From Leptobrachium leishanense (Eukaryota; Chordata; Amphibia; Anura; Megophryidae): a stretch of 64,000 nucleotides of DNA. Under the pieces are notes generated by a model. It was not told the DNA's origin. It made no database searches and saw only the letters and a list, made by a program, of their open reading frames with translations. Shown in pieces: positions 1 through 9,900 of the stretch. The stretch is taken from the NCBI GenBank assembly GCA_009667805.1, contig CM019068.1:10479950-10543949 (forward strand), in the 5' to 3' direction. How positions within the stretch are numbered: the stretch's first letter is position 1; every line of letters starts with the position of its first letter. The position numbers were made by a program, and so were the translations under genes.

Positions 1-2736
1 ATCGCCCCCACACGGGGAGGAGAAGAGAGAGAGAAATCGCCCCCACACAGGGGGAGGAGAGAGAGAGAAATCGCCCCCACACAGGGGGGAGGAGAGAGAG
101 GAGAGAAAATCGCCCCCACACAGGGGGGAGGAGGAGAGAGAGAAATCACCCCCACACAGGGGGGAGGAGAGAGAGAGAGAGAAATCGCCCCCACACAGGG
201 GGAGGAGAGAGAGAAATCGCCCCCACACAGGGGGAGGAGAGAGAGAAATCGCCCCCACACAGGGAGGAGGAGAGAGAGAGAGAGAGAAATCGCCCCCACA
301 CAGGGGCGAGGAAGAGGAGAGAAAATCGCCCCCACACAGGGGAGGAGAGAGAGAGAGAAATCGCCCCCACACAGGGGGAGGAGAGAGAGAGAAATCGCCC
401 CCACACAGGGGGGAGGAGAGAGAGAGAAATCGCCCCCACACAGGGGGAGGAGAGAGAGAAATCACCCCCACACAGGGGCGAGGAGAGAGAGAGAGAGAAA
501 TCGCCCCCACACGGGGAGGAGAGAGAGAGAAGAAATCGCCCCCACACAGGGGGAGGAGGAGAGAGAGAGAGAATCGCCCCCACACAGGGGGAGGAGAGAG
601 AGAAATCGCCCCCACACAGGGGGAGGAGAGAGAGAGAAAATCGCCCCCACACAGGGGGAGGAGAGAGAGAGAGAGAGAGAAATCGCCCCCACACAGGGGC
701 GAGGAAGAGAGAGAAATCGCCCCCACACAGGGGAGGAGAGAGAGAGAGAAATCGCCCCCACACAGGGGGAGGAGAAGAGAGAAATCGCCCCCACACAGGG
801 GGAGGAGAGAGAGAGAAATCGCCCCCACACAGGGGGAGAGAGAGAGAAATCACCCCCACACAGGGGCGAGGAGAGAGAGAGAGAGAAATCGCCCCCACAC
901 GGGGAGAGAGAGAGAGAGAAATCGCCCCCACACAGGGGAGGAGAGAGAGAGAAATCGCCCCCACACAGGGAGGAGGAGAGAGAGAGAGAGAAATCGCCCC
1001 CACACAGGGGGAGAGAGAGAGAAATCACCCCCACACAGGGGAGGAGAGAGAGAGAGAGAAAATCGCCCCCACACAGGGGGAGGAGAGAGAGAAATCGCCC
1101 CCACACAGGGGGAGGAGAGAGAGAGAAATCGCCCCCACACGGGGAGGAGAGAGAGAGAGAAATCGCCCCCACACAGGGGAGGGGAGAGAGAGAAAAAAAA
1201 TCGCCCCCACACAGGGGAGGAGAAGAGAAAATCGCCCCCACACAGGGGGAGGAAGAGAGAAATCGCCCCCACACAGGGGGAGGAGAGAGGAGAATCGCCC
1301 CCACACAGGGGAGGAGAAGAGAGAGAAATCGCCCCACACAGGGGGAGGAGAGAGAGAGAGAAATCGCCCCCACACAGGGGGAGGAGAGAGAGAGAAAAAA
1401 AATCGCCCCCACACAGGGGGAGGAGAGAGAGAGAAATCGCCCCCACACAGGGGGAGGAGAGAGAAATCGCCCCCACACAGGGGGAGGAGAGAGAGAGAAA
1501 TCGCCCCCACACAGGGGGAGGAGAGAGAGAGAAATCGCCCCCACACAGGGGGAGGAGAGAGAGAAAAATCGCCCCCACACAGGGGGAGGAGAGAGAGAGA
1601 AATCGCCCCCACACAGGGGGGAGAGCGAGAAATCGCCCCCACACAGGGGGAGGAGAGAGAGAGAAATCGCCCCCACACAGGGGGAGGAGAGAGAGAGAAA
1701 TCGCCCCCACACAGGGGGAGAGCGAGAAATCGCCCCCCACAGGGGGAGGAGAGAGAGAGAAATCGCCCCCACACAGGGGGAGGAGAGAGAGAGAAATCGC
1801 CCCCACACAGGGGGAGAGAGAGAGAGAAATCGCCCCCACACAGGGGGAGGAGAGAGAGAGAAAATCGCCCACACGGGGGAGGAGAGAGAGAGAGAGAAAT
1901 CGCCCCCACACAGGGGGAGGAGAGAGAGAGAAATCGCCCCCACACAGGGGAGGAGAGGAGAGAGAAATCGCCCCCACCACAGGGGGAGGAGAGAGAGAGA
2001 GAAATCGCCCCCACACAGGGGGAGAGAGCGAGAAATCGCCCCCACACAGGGGGAGGAGAGAGAGAAAATCGCCCCCACACAGGGGAGGAGAGAGAGAGAA
2101 ATCGCCCCCACAGGGGAGAGGAGAGAGAGAGAAATCGCCCCCACACAGGGGAGGAGAGAGAGAGAAAACCGCCCCCACACAGGGGGAGGAGAGAGAGAAA
2201 TCGCCCCCACACAGGGGGAGGAGAGAGAGAGAAATCGCCCCCACACAGGGGAGGAGAGAGAGAGAAATCGCCCCCACACAGGGGGAGGAGAGAGAGAGAA
2301 ATCGCCCCCACACAGGGGGAGGAGAGAGAGAAATCGCCCCCACACAGGGGGAGGAGAGAGAGAGAATCGCCCCCACACAGGGGAGGAGAGAGAGAAATCG
2401 CCCCCACACAGGGGGAGGAGAGAGAGAGAAATCGCCCCACACAGGGGGAGGAGAGAGAGAGAAATCGCCCCCACACAGGGGGAGGAGAGAGAGAGAAATC
2501 GCCCCCACACAGGGGGAGGAGAGAGAGAAATCGCCCCCACACAGGGGGAGGAGAGAGAGAGAAATCGCCCCCACACAGGGGGGAGAGCGAGAAATCGCCC
2601 CCACACAGGGGGAGGAGAGAGAGAGAAATCGCCCCCACACAGGGGGAGGAGAGAGAGAGAAATCGCCCCCACACAGGGGGAGGAGAGAGAGAAAACCGCC
2701 CCCACACAGGGGGAGGAGAGAGAGAAATCGCCCCCA
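1..2736. repeat. Minisatellite, about 33-34-bp unit, about 80 copies
   Basis: Head-to-tail array that starts before the window. Each unit has a constant core, ATCGCCCCCACACAGGGGG, followed by a purine run (GGAGGAGAGAGAGAAA) whose GA count varies between copies. The core contains CCCCC and GGGGG separated by ACACA, so each unit can form a small hairpin. The array ends abruptly where CGCCCCCA runs into GAGTCGGAG. The several 560-770-residue open frames on the minus strand here only translate the repeat and are not genes. Confidence 0.97.
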
Positions 2737-3165
2737 GAGTCGGAGTAAAACTTCTCGGGACGCAGCAGCGTCAACCATGAAATCGTGAGCCAAAAAACTA
2801 TAATTACAGTTGGTAAAAATTCCAGCCATTTCAGCCTGAATCTTTCGTGTCGGCTCCCGTTGTGTCCAGTCGCCCCCGTCCCGCGCCGGGAAGGAACGCT
2901 CGAACGAGTGTGTAATTTAATAGCAGACTTAATCGCTGGCTGCGCTAATTGCCGGCTTAAGTGTTTCTGGGAAGCCGCGCGCCCGCACGGGGTATTTCCA
3001 GATTTCAGGCTCCTGGATATAGTCTTTTATGATCACCCTCTGGAAGGAGGAGGAGGTCACCAGGCAGGAAAAAATGCAGAACCGTTAACACTTTGTGCGC
3101 GCAAATGTCAAACCCCGCAAGGGTGTCTCAATACCAGCGGAAAGAGCCCAGCTACAAGAACGTAG
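2737..3165. other. Unique DNA, no recognised gene; possible conserved non-coding sequence
   Basis: Non-repetitive, CpG-containing DNA between the first minisatellite and the L2 LINE. A 126-codon open frame (2785-3165, +) has no recognisable domain and I do not call it a gene. The stretch around 2905-2965 contains several TAAT-type cores (TAATTTAATA, CTTAATCGC, GCTAATTGCC), the kind of AT-core sites homeodomain proteins bind. That is suggestive only; conservation cannot be judged from one sequence. Confidence 0.3.
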
Positions 3166-3501
3166 CCAACGCAACCCATCGTCCAGGGTCGCTATCTAGA
3201 CCCTGAATTTATCAAGGCCAGCAAAAGCAGGACGGTGCAGGTGCTGATTTACCACAGAAACGTCAGTAACAAGACTGTTGGTCAGTTTGTGTGCCTGTTT
3301 GCCAGCATGCAGAGCGACAAGCAGGCACGCCTTCAATGCTTTAGGAGGGCTCAGAGGGCTGATTCAGCCACCCACATGCAGGGGCTTCGCCGCACCCAGA
3401 GCCTCCGCTCAGGTTCCCTGGAGTTTGAGTACTTTGGGTACCAGCCTTGTCCAATGCGATCAAAGACTTCCTGCAGCCAGAACCACAAGTGGCATTTTTA
3501 A
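3166..3501 (+). pseudogene. Coding-like fragment, unrecognised
   Basis: An open frame runs from just after a TAG at 3163-3165 to 3501. Third codon positions are rich in C and G from about 3180 to 3430, and the residues (for example LIYHRN, FVCLFASMQSD, SLEFEYFGYQ) look more protein-like than the shadows nearby. It has no convincing start codon, and its end (SCSQNHKWHF) runs into the L2 5' end near 3483. It could be a degraded exon, a processed gene piece or chance. I do not recognise the family. The absence of matching sequence upstream of the second L2 (beyond 49303) argues that it is not part of the L2 element. Confidence 0.25.
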
Positions 3502-3592
3502 GTGGACAGCCAGAGTTGTTTCCTGGAGTTGCGGGACTGGAGGAAGGAACTGCAAGGCCCACTTTTACTCTGGGTAAACGCACGTCTATATC

Positions 3593-4133
3593 ATGCTTTC
3601 TCTCACGCTTCTACTCTTTACTTCTACTTTTCTCCTTAAATGGAACTCCTGCCTCTACCACCGACCCCTACACTATCTGCATCTCTCCCTCCCTCCTCTC
3701 GTCCCACATGATGGCCTCGCATGAGCTCCTTTGTTTCCTCAGAACATGGTTCCTCTCTAACTCTCGCGCTGCCAATCACTCCCACAAATCCCATTCCCAC
3801 CTTCTCTTTCTCACCCTCCTGCTGCTACTCTCTTCAGGTGACATATCCCCTAACCCTGGCCCCACAACACATCCAATACTTCCCTCTCATCCTATCTCCA
3901 TCGCACATAAATCACCTCCCTGCAAGCCCAGCAACCTCATCCCCATAATCCCTCAGCGCCTGTCCGCTTTCTCCTGCGCCCTCTGGAACGCTCGCTCTGT
4001 GTGCAACAAACTCACAGCAATCCATGACCTCTTCCTTTCAAACTCCTTCAACCTCCTAGCTTTAACTGAAACCTGGTTAACTCCTCTGACACGGCCTCCA
4101 TTGCTGCTCTCTCACATGGCGGTCTACACTTGA
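3593..4133 (+). pseudogene. L2 ORF, N-terminal part: hydrophobic leader, 2A-like motif, start of endonuclease
   Basis: The likely native start is the ATG at 3593, because the same MLSLTLLLFTSTFLL leader opens copy B at 49198. A frameshift near 3652 moves the frame. From there the protein runs through a leucine-rich segment (LLFLTLLLLLSSG) and a GDISPNPGP motif near 3838-3865, close to the D-x-E-x-N-P-G-P class of 2A-like sequences, though the usual glutamate is serine here. The endonuclease begins at SCALWNARSVCNKL (about 3975-4015), with the catalytic-domain motif ALTETWLTP near 4055-4085. The frame ends at a TGA at 4131 after a further frameshift. In the intact family these parts continue into the next two segments. 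Confidence 0.8.
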
Positions 4134-4151
4134 GTCATACCCCCAGACCGG

Positions 4152-4580
4152 GTGAGAGAAATGGTGGCGGGTCGGAATCCTGCTCTCTCCCACCTGCACC
4201 TACCAGCATCTCCCTCCACCCCCATCCCTCTCCTTCTCCTCTTCGAGACACACTGCATCCGCCTGTTCTCTCCTCTGGCTCTCAGGGTGGCAGTCATCTA
4301 CCGCCCACCGGGACCAACCTCACAGTTCTTTGACCACTTTGCTACCTGGCTCTCTCACTTTCTGTCTTCTAATCTTCCATGCCTAGTTCTCGGGGACTTC
4401 AACATTCCCATTGACGATCCTTCCGCCCCTGCTGCCTCCAAACTTCTTTCACTCACGTCCTCCCTTGGACTCACACAATCCTCCTCCTCCCTACCCACCG
4501 CGATGGTCATGCTATTGACCTTGTCTTTTCCAACCTCTGCTCCATTTCTGAGTTCAACTGTCGCCCTTCCCCATCTCTGA
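4152..4580 (+). pseudogene. L2 ORF, AP endonuclease middle part
   Basis: Second fragment of the endonuclease. It carries RVAVIYRPPGP and [12 protein letters not shown], the conserved strand and catalytic loop (GDFN) of AP-like LINE endonucleases that nick the target DNA. Comparison with copy B shows that residues before about 4200 are read in the wrong frame (the true frame starts at 4130 and shifts near 4170). Another shift near 4490 turns the [13 protein letters not shown] segment into an unrelated reading that ends at 4580. The true frame then continues open into the reverse transcriptase segment. Confidence 0.8.
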
Positions 4581-4668
4581 CCACCACCTTCTCTCTTTCA
4601 ACCTATCTGGACTTCCTAAACACCCTGCTCCCCCACCCCGCACACACACTCGCAGAAATCTACAGGCT

Positions 4669-6969
4669 GTGGACCCCCATCAATTCTCCAACCTACTTCA
4701 CCACCTCCCTCATACCTCATCCTTTACCTGCCCTGATGCTGCCACTAATCACTACAACACTACGCTTATCTCTGCTCTAGACACTCTTGCTCCTCTTCGA
4801 CTCTGTAAGGCCCCACGCCGCCAGCTTCAGCCCTGGCACACCCTCCAGACTCGCTACCTGCAAAGATGCTCCCGCACCGCAGAGCGTGCCTGGAGGAAAT
4901 CCCGCTCTGAAGCTGATTTTGTTCACTTCAAGTTTATTCTCCGGTCATACACCTCTGCCCTCCACTTGGCCAAACAATCCTTCTTCTCATCTCTTATATC
5001 TACGCTGTCCAACCCTAAACGGCTCTGGTCCACCTTCAACACCCTCCTCTACCCACCTGCACCTCCCCCCTCAGCTGCCTTCAGCGCTCAAGAGCTGGCA
5101 GACTACTTCCTCAGTAAAACTTTAACTATCAGAAGCAACATCCCAACACAAGATAGTTATCTGCCACCTCCACTCCCACAGGTCCCATCTGCCACCCTCT
5201 GCCGCTTCCTCCCAACCACTGAGGAGGAAGTCAATTCCTTATTGTCCTCCTCACATCTCACCACGTGCCCGCTCGACCCCATTCCCTCACATCTAATTCC
5301 TCCCCTCTCCTCCTCCCTCACCCCTGCTCTCACACACATCTTCAACCTATCTCTCTCCACTGGCTCCTTTCCATCCGCCTTCAAACACGCGCTAGTTACC
5401 CCTTTACTAAAGAAACCATCCCTAGATCCCAACTCTCCATCCAACTACCGTCCTGTATCCCTGCTTCCCTTTACCTCTAAGCTCTTAGAAAAACTAGTCT
5501 TCAACCGCCTCTCCCTCTTCCTGTCCTCCAATTCACTACTTGACCCCCTGCAATCTGGCTTCCGTCCCCTACACTCAACTGAAACTGCCCTCACCAAAGT
5601 CACCAACGACCTCCTAACTGCTAAAAAACACGGCCACTATTCTATTCTCATCCTGCTTGACCTCTCGGCTGCTTTTGACACTGTTGACCACCCCCTCCTT
5701 CTACAGACCCTCAACTCTCTGGGTCTCGGTGACACTGCACTTGCTTGGATTGACTCCTATTTATCCAACAGGTCCTTCTGTGTGTCCTTTGCTGGTAACT
5801 CCTCCTCCTCATTGCCTCTATCTGTTGGTGTACCTCAAGGCTCTGTCCTTGGTCCTCTGCTCTTTTCCATCTACACCTCCTCCCTGGGCAAAATCATCAA
5901 CAGCTTTGGCTTTAATTACCACCTCTACGCTGATGACACTCAGATCTACCTCTCTACCCCTGATCTCTCTCCCCCTGTCCTTTCCAAAGTCAGTGACTGT
6001 TTATCTGGCATCTCCTCCTGGATGGCCTCCCACCACCTAAAGATCAACATGTCAAAGACTGAGCTCCTACTTATTCCTCCCTCTAATGCCGCCCCACCTC
6101 CTGACTTCTCGATCACGGTGGAGGGTATCACCATCTCCCCATCAAACCAAGTTCGCTGTCTTGGAGTTACACTTGACTCTGCTCTTTCCTTCATCCCCCA
6201 CATCAAGTCTCTTTCCTCCTCCTGCCGATATCAACTGCGTAATATTTACAGAATTCGGCCATTTCTTACCGCTGTCGCCACAAAACAACTCATACACGCC
6301 CTGGTAATCTCCCGACTCGACTATTGCAATAATCTCTTATCTGGCCTCCCTCTGTCCCACCTCTCCCCCCTACAATCCATCCTGAACGCCTCCGCCAGGC
6401 TAATTCACCTCACCCGCCGCTCTGTCTCTGCCGCTCCCCTCTGCGAGTCCCTTCACTGGCTCCCCATCCACTGCAGAATTAAGTTCAAAATCCTTATCCT
6501 TACCTACAAAACCCTCACTAACTCAGCTCCCCACTACCTGTCCTCACTAATCACCAAATACACCCCAGCCCGCTCCCTAAGGTCAAACAGTGACCTGCGC
6601 CTAGCTTCTCCCCGCATCACCTCTTCCCATGATAGACTGCAGGATTTCTCACGCGCAGCCCCCACTCTCTGGAACGCTCTCCCTCGTACTGTCAGACTCT
6701 CCCCTAACTTCTCTTCCTTCAAACGCTCCCTGAAAACATTCCTATTTAGGAAGCCTACCACCCAACTCACTGACGCAACCATCAATCACTCTCACCTTAC
6801 AGTCCTCTCCTCCTGTTTCCAACCCCAACCCTCCCAGATTGTGAGTTCCTACGGGAATAGGGCCCTCATCCTCCTCCTGTACTGTTTGTCAAATGTTGTT
6901 CAATGTATTGTAACCCTGTCCTATACTGTGCTTATTGTACAGCGCTGCGGAAATGCTGGCGCTTTATAA
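4669..6969 (+). CDS. L2 ORF, reverse transcriptase and C-terminal domain (open 766 codons)
   Basis: Reverse transcriptase of an L2-clade LINE, which copies the element's RNA onto the nicked target. Motifs in order: [17 protein letters not shown] (about residue 258), [13 protein letters not shown] (about 329, first catalytic Asp), [16 protein letters not shown] (about 386), [11 protein letters not shown] (about 418, catalytic Asp pair), then [14 protein letters not shown] and CLGVTLD. The C-terminal part has [16 protein letters not shown] and TLWNALP, all typical of L2. The frame is open upstream of 4669 without a start, so this is the 3' part of a broken ORF. The native stop (TAG after QPQPS, kept in copy B and at 8970) is CAG here, so about 45 extra codons of 3' UTR are read. 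Confidence 0.9.
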   Translation: MDPHQFSNLLHHLPHTSSFTCPDAATNHYNTTLISALDTLAPLRLCKAPRRQLQPWHTLQTRYLQRCSRTAERAWRKSRSEADFVHFKFILRSYTSALHLAKQSFFSSLISTLSNPKRLWSTFNTLLYPPAPPPSAAFSAQELADYFLSKTLTIRSNIPTQDSYLPPPLPQVPSATLCRFLPTTEEEVNSLLSSSHLTTCPLDPIPSHLIPPLSSSLTPALTHIFNLSLSTGSFPSAFKHALVTPLLKKPSLDPNSPSNYRPVSLLPFTSKLLEKLVFNRLSLFLSSNSLLDPLQSGFRPLHSTETALTKVTNDLLTAKKHGHYSILILLDLSAAFDTVDHPLLLQTLNSLGLGDTALAWIDSYLSNRSFCVSFAGNSSSSLPLSVGVPQGSVLGPLLFSIYTSSLGKIINSFGFNYHLYADDTQIYLSTPDLSPPVLSKVSDCLSGISSWMASHHLKINMSKTELLLIPPSNAAPPPDFSITVEGITISPSNQVRCLGVTLDSALSFIPHIKSLSSSCRYQLRNIYRIRPFLTAVATKQLIHALVISRLDYCNNLLSGLPLSHLSPLQSILNASARLIHLTRRSVSAAPLCESLHWLPIHCRIKFKILILTYKTLTNSAPHYLSSLITKYTPARSLRSNSDLRLASPRITSSHDRLQDFSRAAPTLWNALPRTVRLSPNFSSFKRSLKTFLFRKPTTQLTDATINHSHLTVLSSCFQPQPSQIVSSYGNRALILLLYCLSNVVQCIVTLSYTVLIVQRCGNAGAL

Positions 6970-6995
6970 ATAAAGAATAATAATAATAATAATAA
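6936..6995 (+). other. L2 3' terminal stem-loop and (AAT)n tail
   Basis: CAGCGCTG and TGGCGCT flank a short loop in the 3' UTR, followed by TTATAAATAAAG and an AATAATAAT run. The same block ends the element at 8795-9124, and related blocks end those at 15366-15662 and 45782-49303. In L2-type LINEs this conserved tail is thought to be what the reverse transcriptase recognises. Confidence 0.7.
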
Positions 6996-7180
6996 CCACA
7001 GGATTGGCTGGATCCCCCAACGTCCCTGCAATCACAGCCCAGAAACACACAGGCCAAACTTAATTTCCACACGATCCTCCTGCAAGCAATGTCCCTGCAA
7101 TCACAGATCAACACGATGGCCACCATAACACTCTGCAATATTCTATCATAGCAATTGTATTTTGTGTCTGTATTTATTAA

Positions 7181-8418
7181 CCCTTTCGCTGCTGAGGCTT
7201 TTCCCGCCCCTGTGCTGAGGTCATTTTTTACCTGTTTTGCGCATCATGTTTAAACGTGTTTTGAAGGCTTATTTTAGTATATGACATCGACATATTATAT
7301 ATCGTTCTTTCCGTCAGACTCGGTAGATTCATAATATGTCATTATTATATGTATACGTTATGTCATGTTTGTATATATTATAACAAAAAATGCAATAAAA
7401 TATGTATTTTCAATAATTACAGCGTGTAAAGTGTTTTTTTCCACATTTTAACATGCGAGCAATTGCGGTTATATTTTGTATGGGGTGCGCTTGTTAAAAA
7501 AATTAGAGATGGGGTCTCGTTACTTTTTTTTTGGGGAAAATGACACCATTTTTAACAAACGCACCGCATACAAAAATCGTTAATGCAGCATCATTGTTCA
7601 CATTATAATTGAAATGGGAACAATATTGCTGCATTAACAAAACAAAAAAAAAAAAAAAAAGTGTTTATTTTTTTTTTATTATTTTTTTTTTTTAATTTTT
7701 TTTTATTTTATTTTCTTTTTTTTTTTTTTTTACAATTTTTTTTACTTTCATGTTTGGTATCGTTGGAACGGCCATGCTCTGGCCGATCCAACGATATCAA
7801 AATTTAACCCCTAACTGCCACGGATCGGGAGATAGGGAGTTCATTGGAACTCCCTATCTCCACACTTCGTGGCAGTTAGGGGTTAATGCTAGGACTGGCG
7901 TCATCGTGCTGCGCACGATGACGCCAGTCCTCTGGGGGAGTTCCCGGAAGCTTGGCCGACATCCAAGATGTCGGCCAGCTCCCGGGAAGGATCGCAAATC
8001 GGCGCTTTTCAGCGCCGATTTGCGATCCAGCTCCCCAGGGGTTAATGCCAGGCATCATTTGGAAGGCCAGGCTGTGCCCTTCCAAATGATGCCTGGGTTA
8101 AGCCCCTGTGAGCCGCCGATCGGGAGGGAGAGAGGTCCGAAGGACCTCCCCCCCCTCCCTTTCAGGCGCCTCCTCCGCACATGCGGGGGGGGGCGCTGAA
8201 TTATGTGTCATCGCGGGGGCGCGATGACACATAATAATGGCGGCCACTGCTCCGGATGCCGGGCTGACATCCAGGATGTCAGCCCGCACCGGAGGGGCCA
8301 GCGATCGGCGGAACCCGGGCCGAACGCTGACCCCAATGCGAGGACGCGCTCAGCGCGTCCTCCGCATACCAGCGGGAATGCTGAGGACGCGCTGAGCGCG
8401 TCCTTAGCATTCAAGTGG
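7181..8418. mobile_element. Non-autonomous TTAA-flanked element (piggyBac-like), made of serial hairpins
   Basis: TTAA lies directly on both sides (7177-7180 and 8419-8422). The ends are CCCTTTCGCTGCTGAGG and, inverted, CCACTTGAATGCTAAGG, which agree at 11 of 17 positions; a TTAACCCTTT-type end is usual for amphibian piggyBac elements. No transposase is encoded. The interior is a chain of inverted repeats: 7473-7575, 7579-7638, 7753-7803, 7805-7885 (with 7828-7861 nested), 7891-7931, 7954-7976, 7988-8027, 8048-8096, 8191-8224, 8254-8294, 8339-8361 and 8381-8407. Related pieces lie at 19505-19560 and 40686-40860. The TTAA flank and end resemblance support piggyBac; the weak terminal symmetry leaves room for another class. 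Confidence 0.6.
7638..7742. repeat. A-rich then T-rich low-complexity tract
   Basis: A run of A followed by about 80 bases that are almost all T, inside the hairpin-rich element. It has no other visible content. Confidence 0.9.
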
Positions 8419-8422
8419 TTAA

Positions 8423-8794
8423 TTTCTGGCTGATTATCCTCTAAAATCCCGCAATTTTAGATAGTATTTCACCAGTGCCCCTCCCCCCCATTACAAAGGC
8501 CTCTGACACCTAGACACTCCCCTGTACTAATTTCCTTTTCACACAGACCAAACTTCATTTCCTCACTTGGCAGTCTGATCCACCCACCCAGGACCGGCCT
8601 CTAATTTCAGGCATCCTTTCCAGCTGTCTCCATTTCTCTCTCTAATTACTCTTACTAATCCCAGGCTTCTGGTCTCTCCCGTGCAAGCTCTGCGGTGTTT
8701 TTCTGGCCACCAGCTTCCCCCTCCCCTCTGCTGGAATTAGGGAACTACAAAGGTCCACACCTGCACAATGCGCTCCCTGTCTCTGCATTCATCC
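8423..8794. other. No gene seen; pyrimidine-rich, perhaps L2-related 5' sequence
   Basis: Pyrimidine-rich unique DNA directly upstream of an internally deleted L2. It may be the 5' UTR of a different L2 subfamily, since L2 copies A and B also have pyrimidine-rich 5' sequence, but no clear alignment to them is visible. Confidence 0.3.
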
Positions 8795-9124
8795 TAAAAT
8801 GGAACTCCTGCCTCTGTACCACCAACCACTCCACTATCTACATCTCTCCCTCTCGTAGAAGACATTCCTATCCAGGGAAGTCTGCCACCCAACTCACTAA
8901 TACACCTCACTGCCCCAACCAGTCCATCACTCCCACCTTGCAGTCCTCTTGTTTCCACCCCCAACCCTCCTAGATTGGGAGTTCCCCTCGGGAATAGGGC
9001 CCTCATTTCCTCATGTATCTGTTTATCAAATGTTGTTCAATGTATTGTAACCCTGTCTGTATCATGCCTATTGTTCAGCGCTGCGGAATATGCTGGCGCT
9101 ATATAAATAAAGTATAATAATAAT
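8795..9124 (+). mobile_element. Internally deleted L2 LINE derivative
   Basis: Bases 8795-8857 match the start of the L2 ORF (compare 3638-3690: ATGGAACTCCTGCCTCT, CACTATCT.CATCTCTCCCT). The match then jumps to the extreme 3' end (compare 6735-6990: ACATTCCTAT, CACCCAACTCACT, GCGCTATATAAATAAAG). Roughly 3 kb of coding sequence is missing in between. The native L2 stop (CCTCCTAGATTG) is present here. With no coding capacity it could only have moved using reverse transcriptase made by full copies. Confidence 0.8.
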
Positions 9125-9290
9125 CCCCCAGCCCCTCCTCTGGTAACGTAACATGCCGAGATGAGGCAGGTCATATCCTGCAGAGATCAGAGGGAGATCA
9201 GCTCTGGACTCAAGGGAGGCATTATAAAGAAAAAGGGTTTAAAAGCAAGGGGGTCGGTTTTAACCCCCGTTTCCTACCCATGGCTGATTT

Positions 9291-9411
9291 CAGGGGTCAG
9301 CAGCCTTGGCCGGCCAGATGTTTTGTAACTACAACTCCCATGATTCAGAGCCATGCATTAGATTGGCTGAGCATGGTGGGAGATGTAATTCCAAAAGGTT
9401 GCTGACCCCTG
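9291..9411. mobile_element. hAT-type foldback element, CAGGGGTCAGCA family
   Basis: Short element whose ends CAGGGGTCAGCA and TGCTGACCCCTG are inverted repeats, with a nearly palindromic interior (ACTACAACTCCCATGATT on one arm, GGTGGGAGATGTAATT on the other). Other copies or pieces lie at 14920-14970, 17428-17521, 18042-18175, 24253-24966, 30570-30667, 32398-32445, 36235-36303 and 43092-43218. CAGGGGTC termini are typical of hAT elements. No matching 8-bp target duplication is visible at this copy. Confidence 0.75.
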
Positions 9412-9459
9412 CAATAGTATCCCTTTAAACACAACGCCACACAGCGTATTTCTAAACAC

Positions 9460-9812
9460 ATTGAGCTTGGGAAGCCTTCCAAGTGAAGTCTTCAAAGTGA
9501 GCACTTACAGGAGATCTTCTGGTGAGTGATTTAGATTTTTGTTTCAAACAGATCTTTTCTATTCATCTTAAGGTTTCAAGTTAGGTCTGGTGAGTAAATT
9601 AGGTTAGGCTGGTGACTCATTTTCATACTGATTAGCATACAATTGGAATCAATTGAGTGGTATTTGCTTCAGGTTTAGCTTGTCCACTATTTGCTGGGGG
9701 AGGTGTTCTTAGGTGGCTATATAAAGATTGTGGAATATTAGCTTGTCTAATTGAGCTTGGGAAGCCTTCTAAGTGAAGTCTTCAAAGTGAGCACTTACAG
9801 GAGATCTTCTGG
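9460..9812 (+). repeat. Duplicated 5' UTR unit of the CR1 element
   Basis: A 63-bp block starting ATTGAGCTTGGGAAGCCTTC and ending GGAGATCTTCTGG occurs at 9460-9522 and again at 9750-9812, differing at one visible position (CTTCC against CTTCT). The repeat period is 290 bp. The first copy marks the probable 5' end of the inserted element; the second begins about 30 bp downstream of a TATA box. Confidence 0.85.
9718..9725 (+). promoter_or_regulatory. TATA box in the CR1 5' region
   Basis: TATATAAA at 9718-9725 in the context GGCTATATAAAGATTG. The repeated 63-bp unit begins 32 bp downstream at 9750, the usual distance from a TATA box to a transcription start. Promoter activity is inferred from spacing only. 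Confidence 0.5.
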
Positions 9813-9900
9813 AGATACTCTGGAGGTAGTCTGAGGTTAGACAGGAGGTAGAAAACCTACAAAAAGGTAAGATTTGTTGGTTTAAATCCATTCTTTTATA

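Larger units (their letters stand above)
3483..6995 (+). mobile_element. L2-clade non-LTR retrotransposon (LINE), copy A, near full length
   Basis: Autonomous-type LINE of about 3.5 kb. It encodes one long ORF with a 5' AP-like endonuclease and a 3' reverse transcriptase, then a short 3' UTR and an (AAT)n tail. The 5' boundary is set by comparison with the inverted copy at 45782-49303: the two are alignable from AAGTGGCAT near 3489 onward and unrelated before that. The 3' end carries the GCGCTTTATAAATAAAG motif followed by AATAATAAT, as in other vertebrate L2s. The reading frame is broken at several places in the 5' half (near 3652, 4131, 4170 and 4490), and the native stop is lost. The copy is therefore inactive but young enough to be easily aligned to copy B. 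Confidence 0.93.

Noticed and set aside
146..2829. Open frames of 285-770 codons on the minus strand
   Set aside because: They only translate the 33-34-bp minisatellite in shifting frames (repeated SLSPPPVWGRF); no start context, domain or stop conservation.
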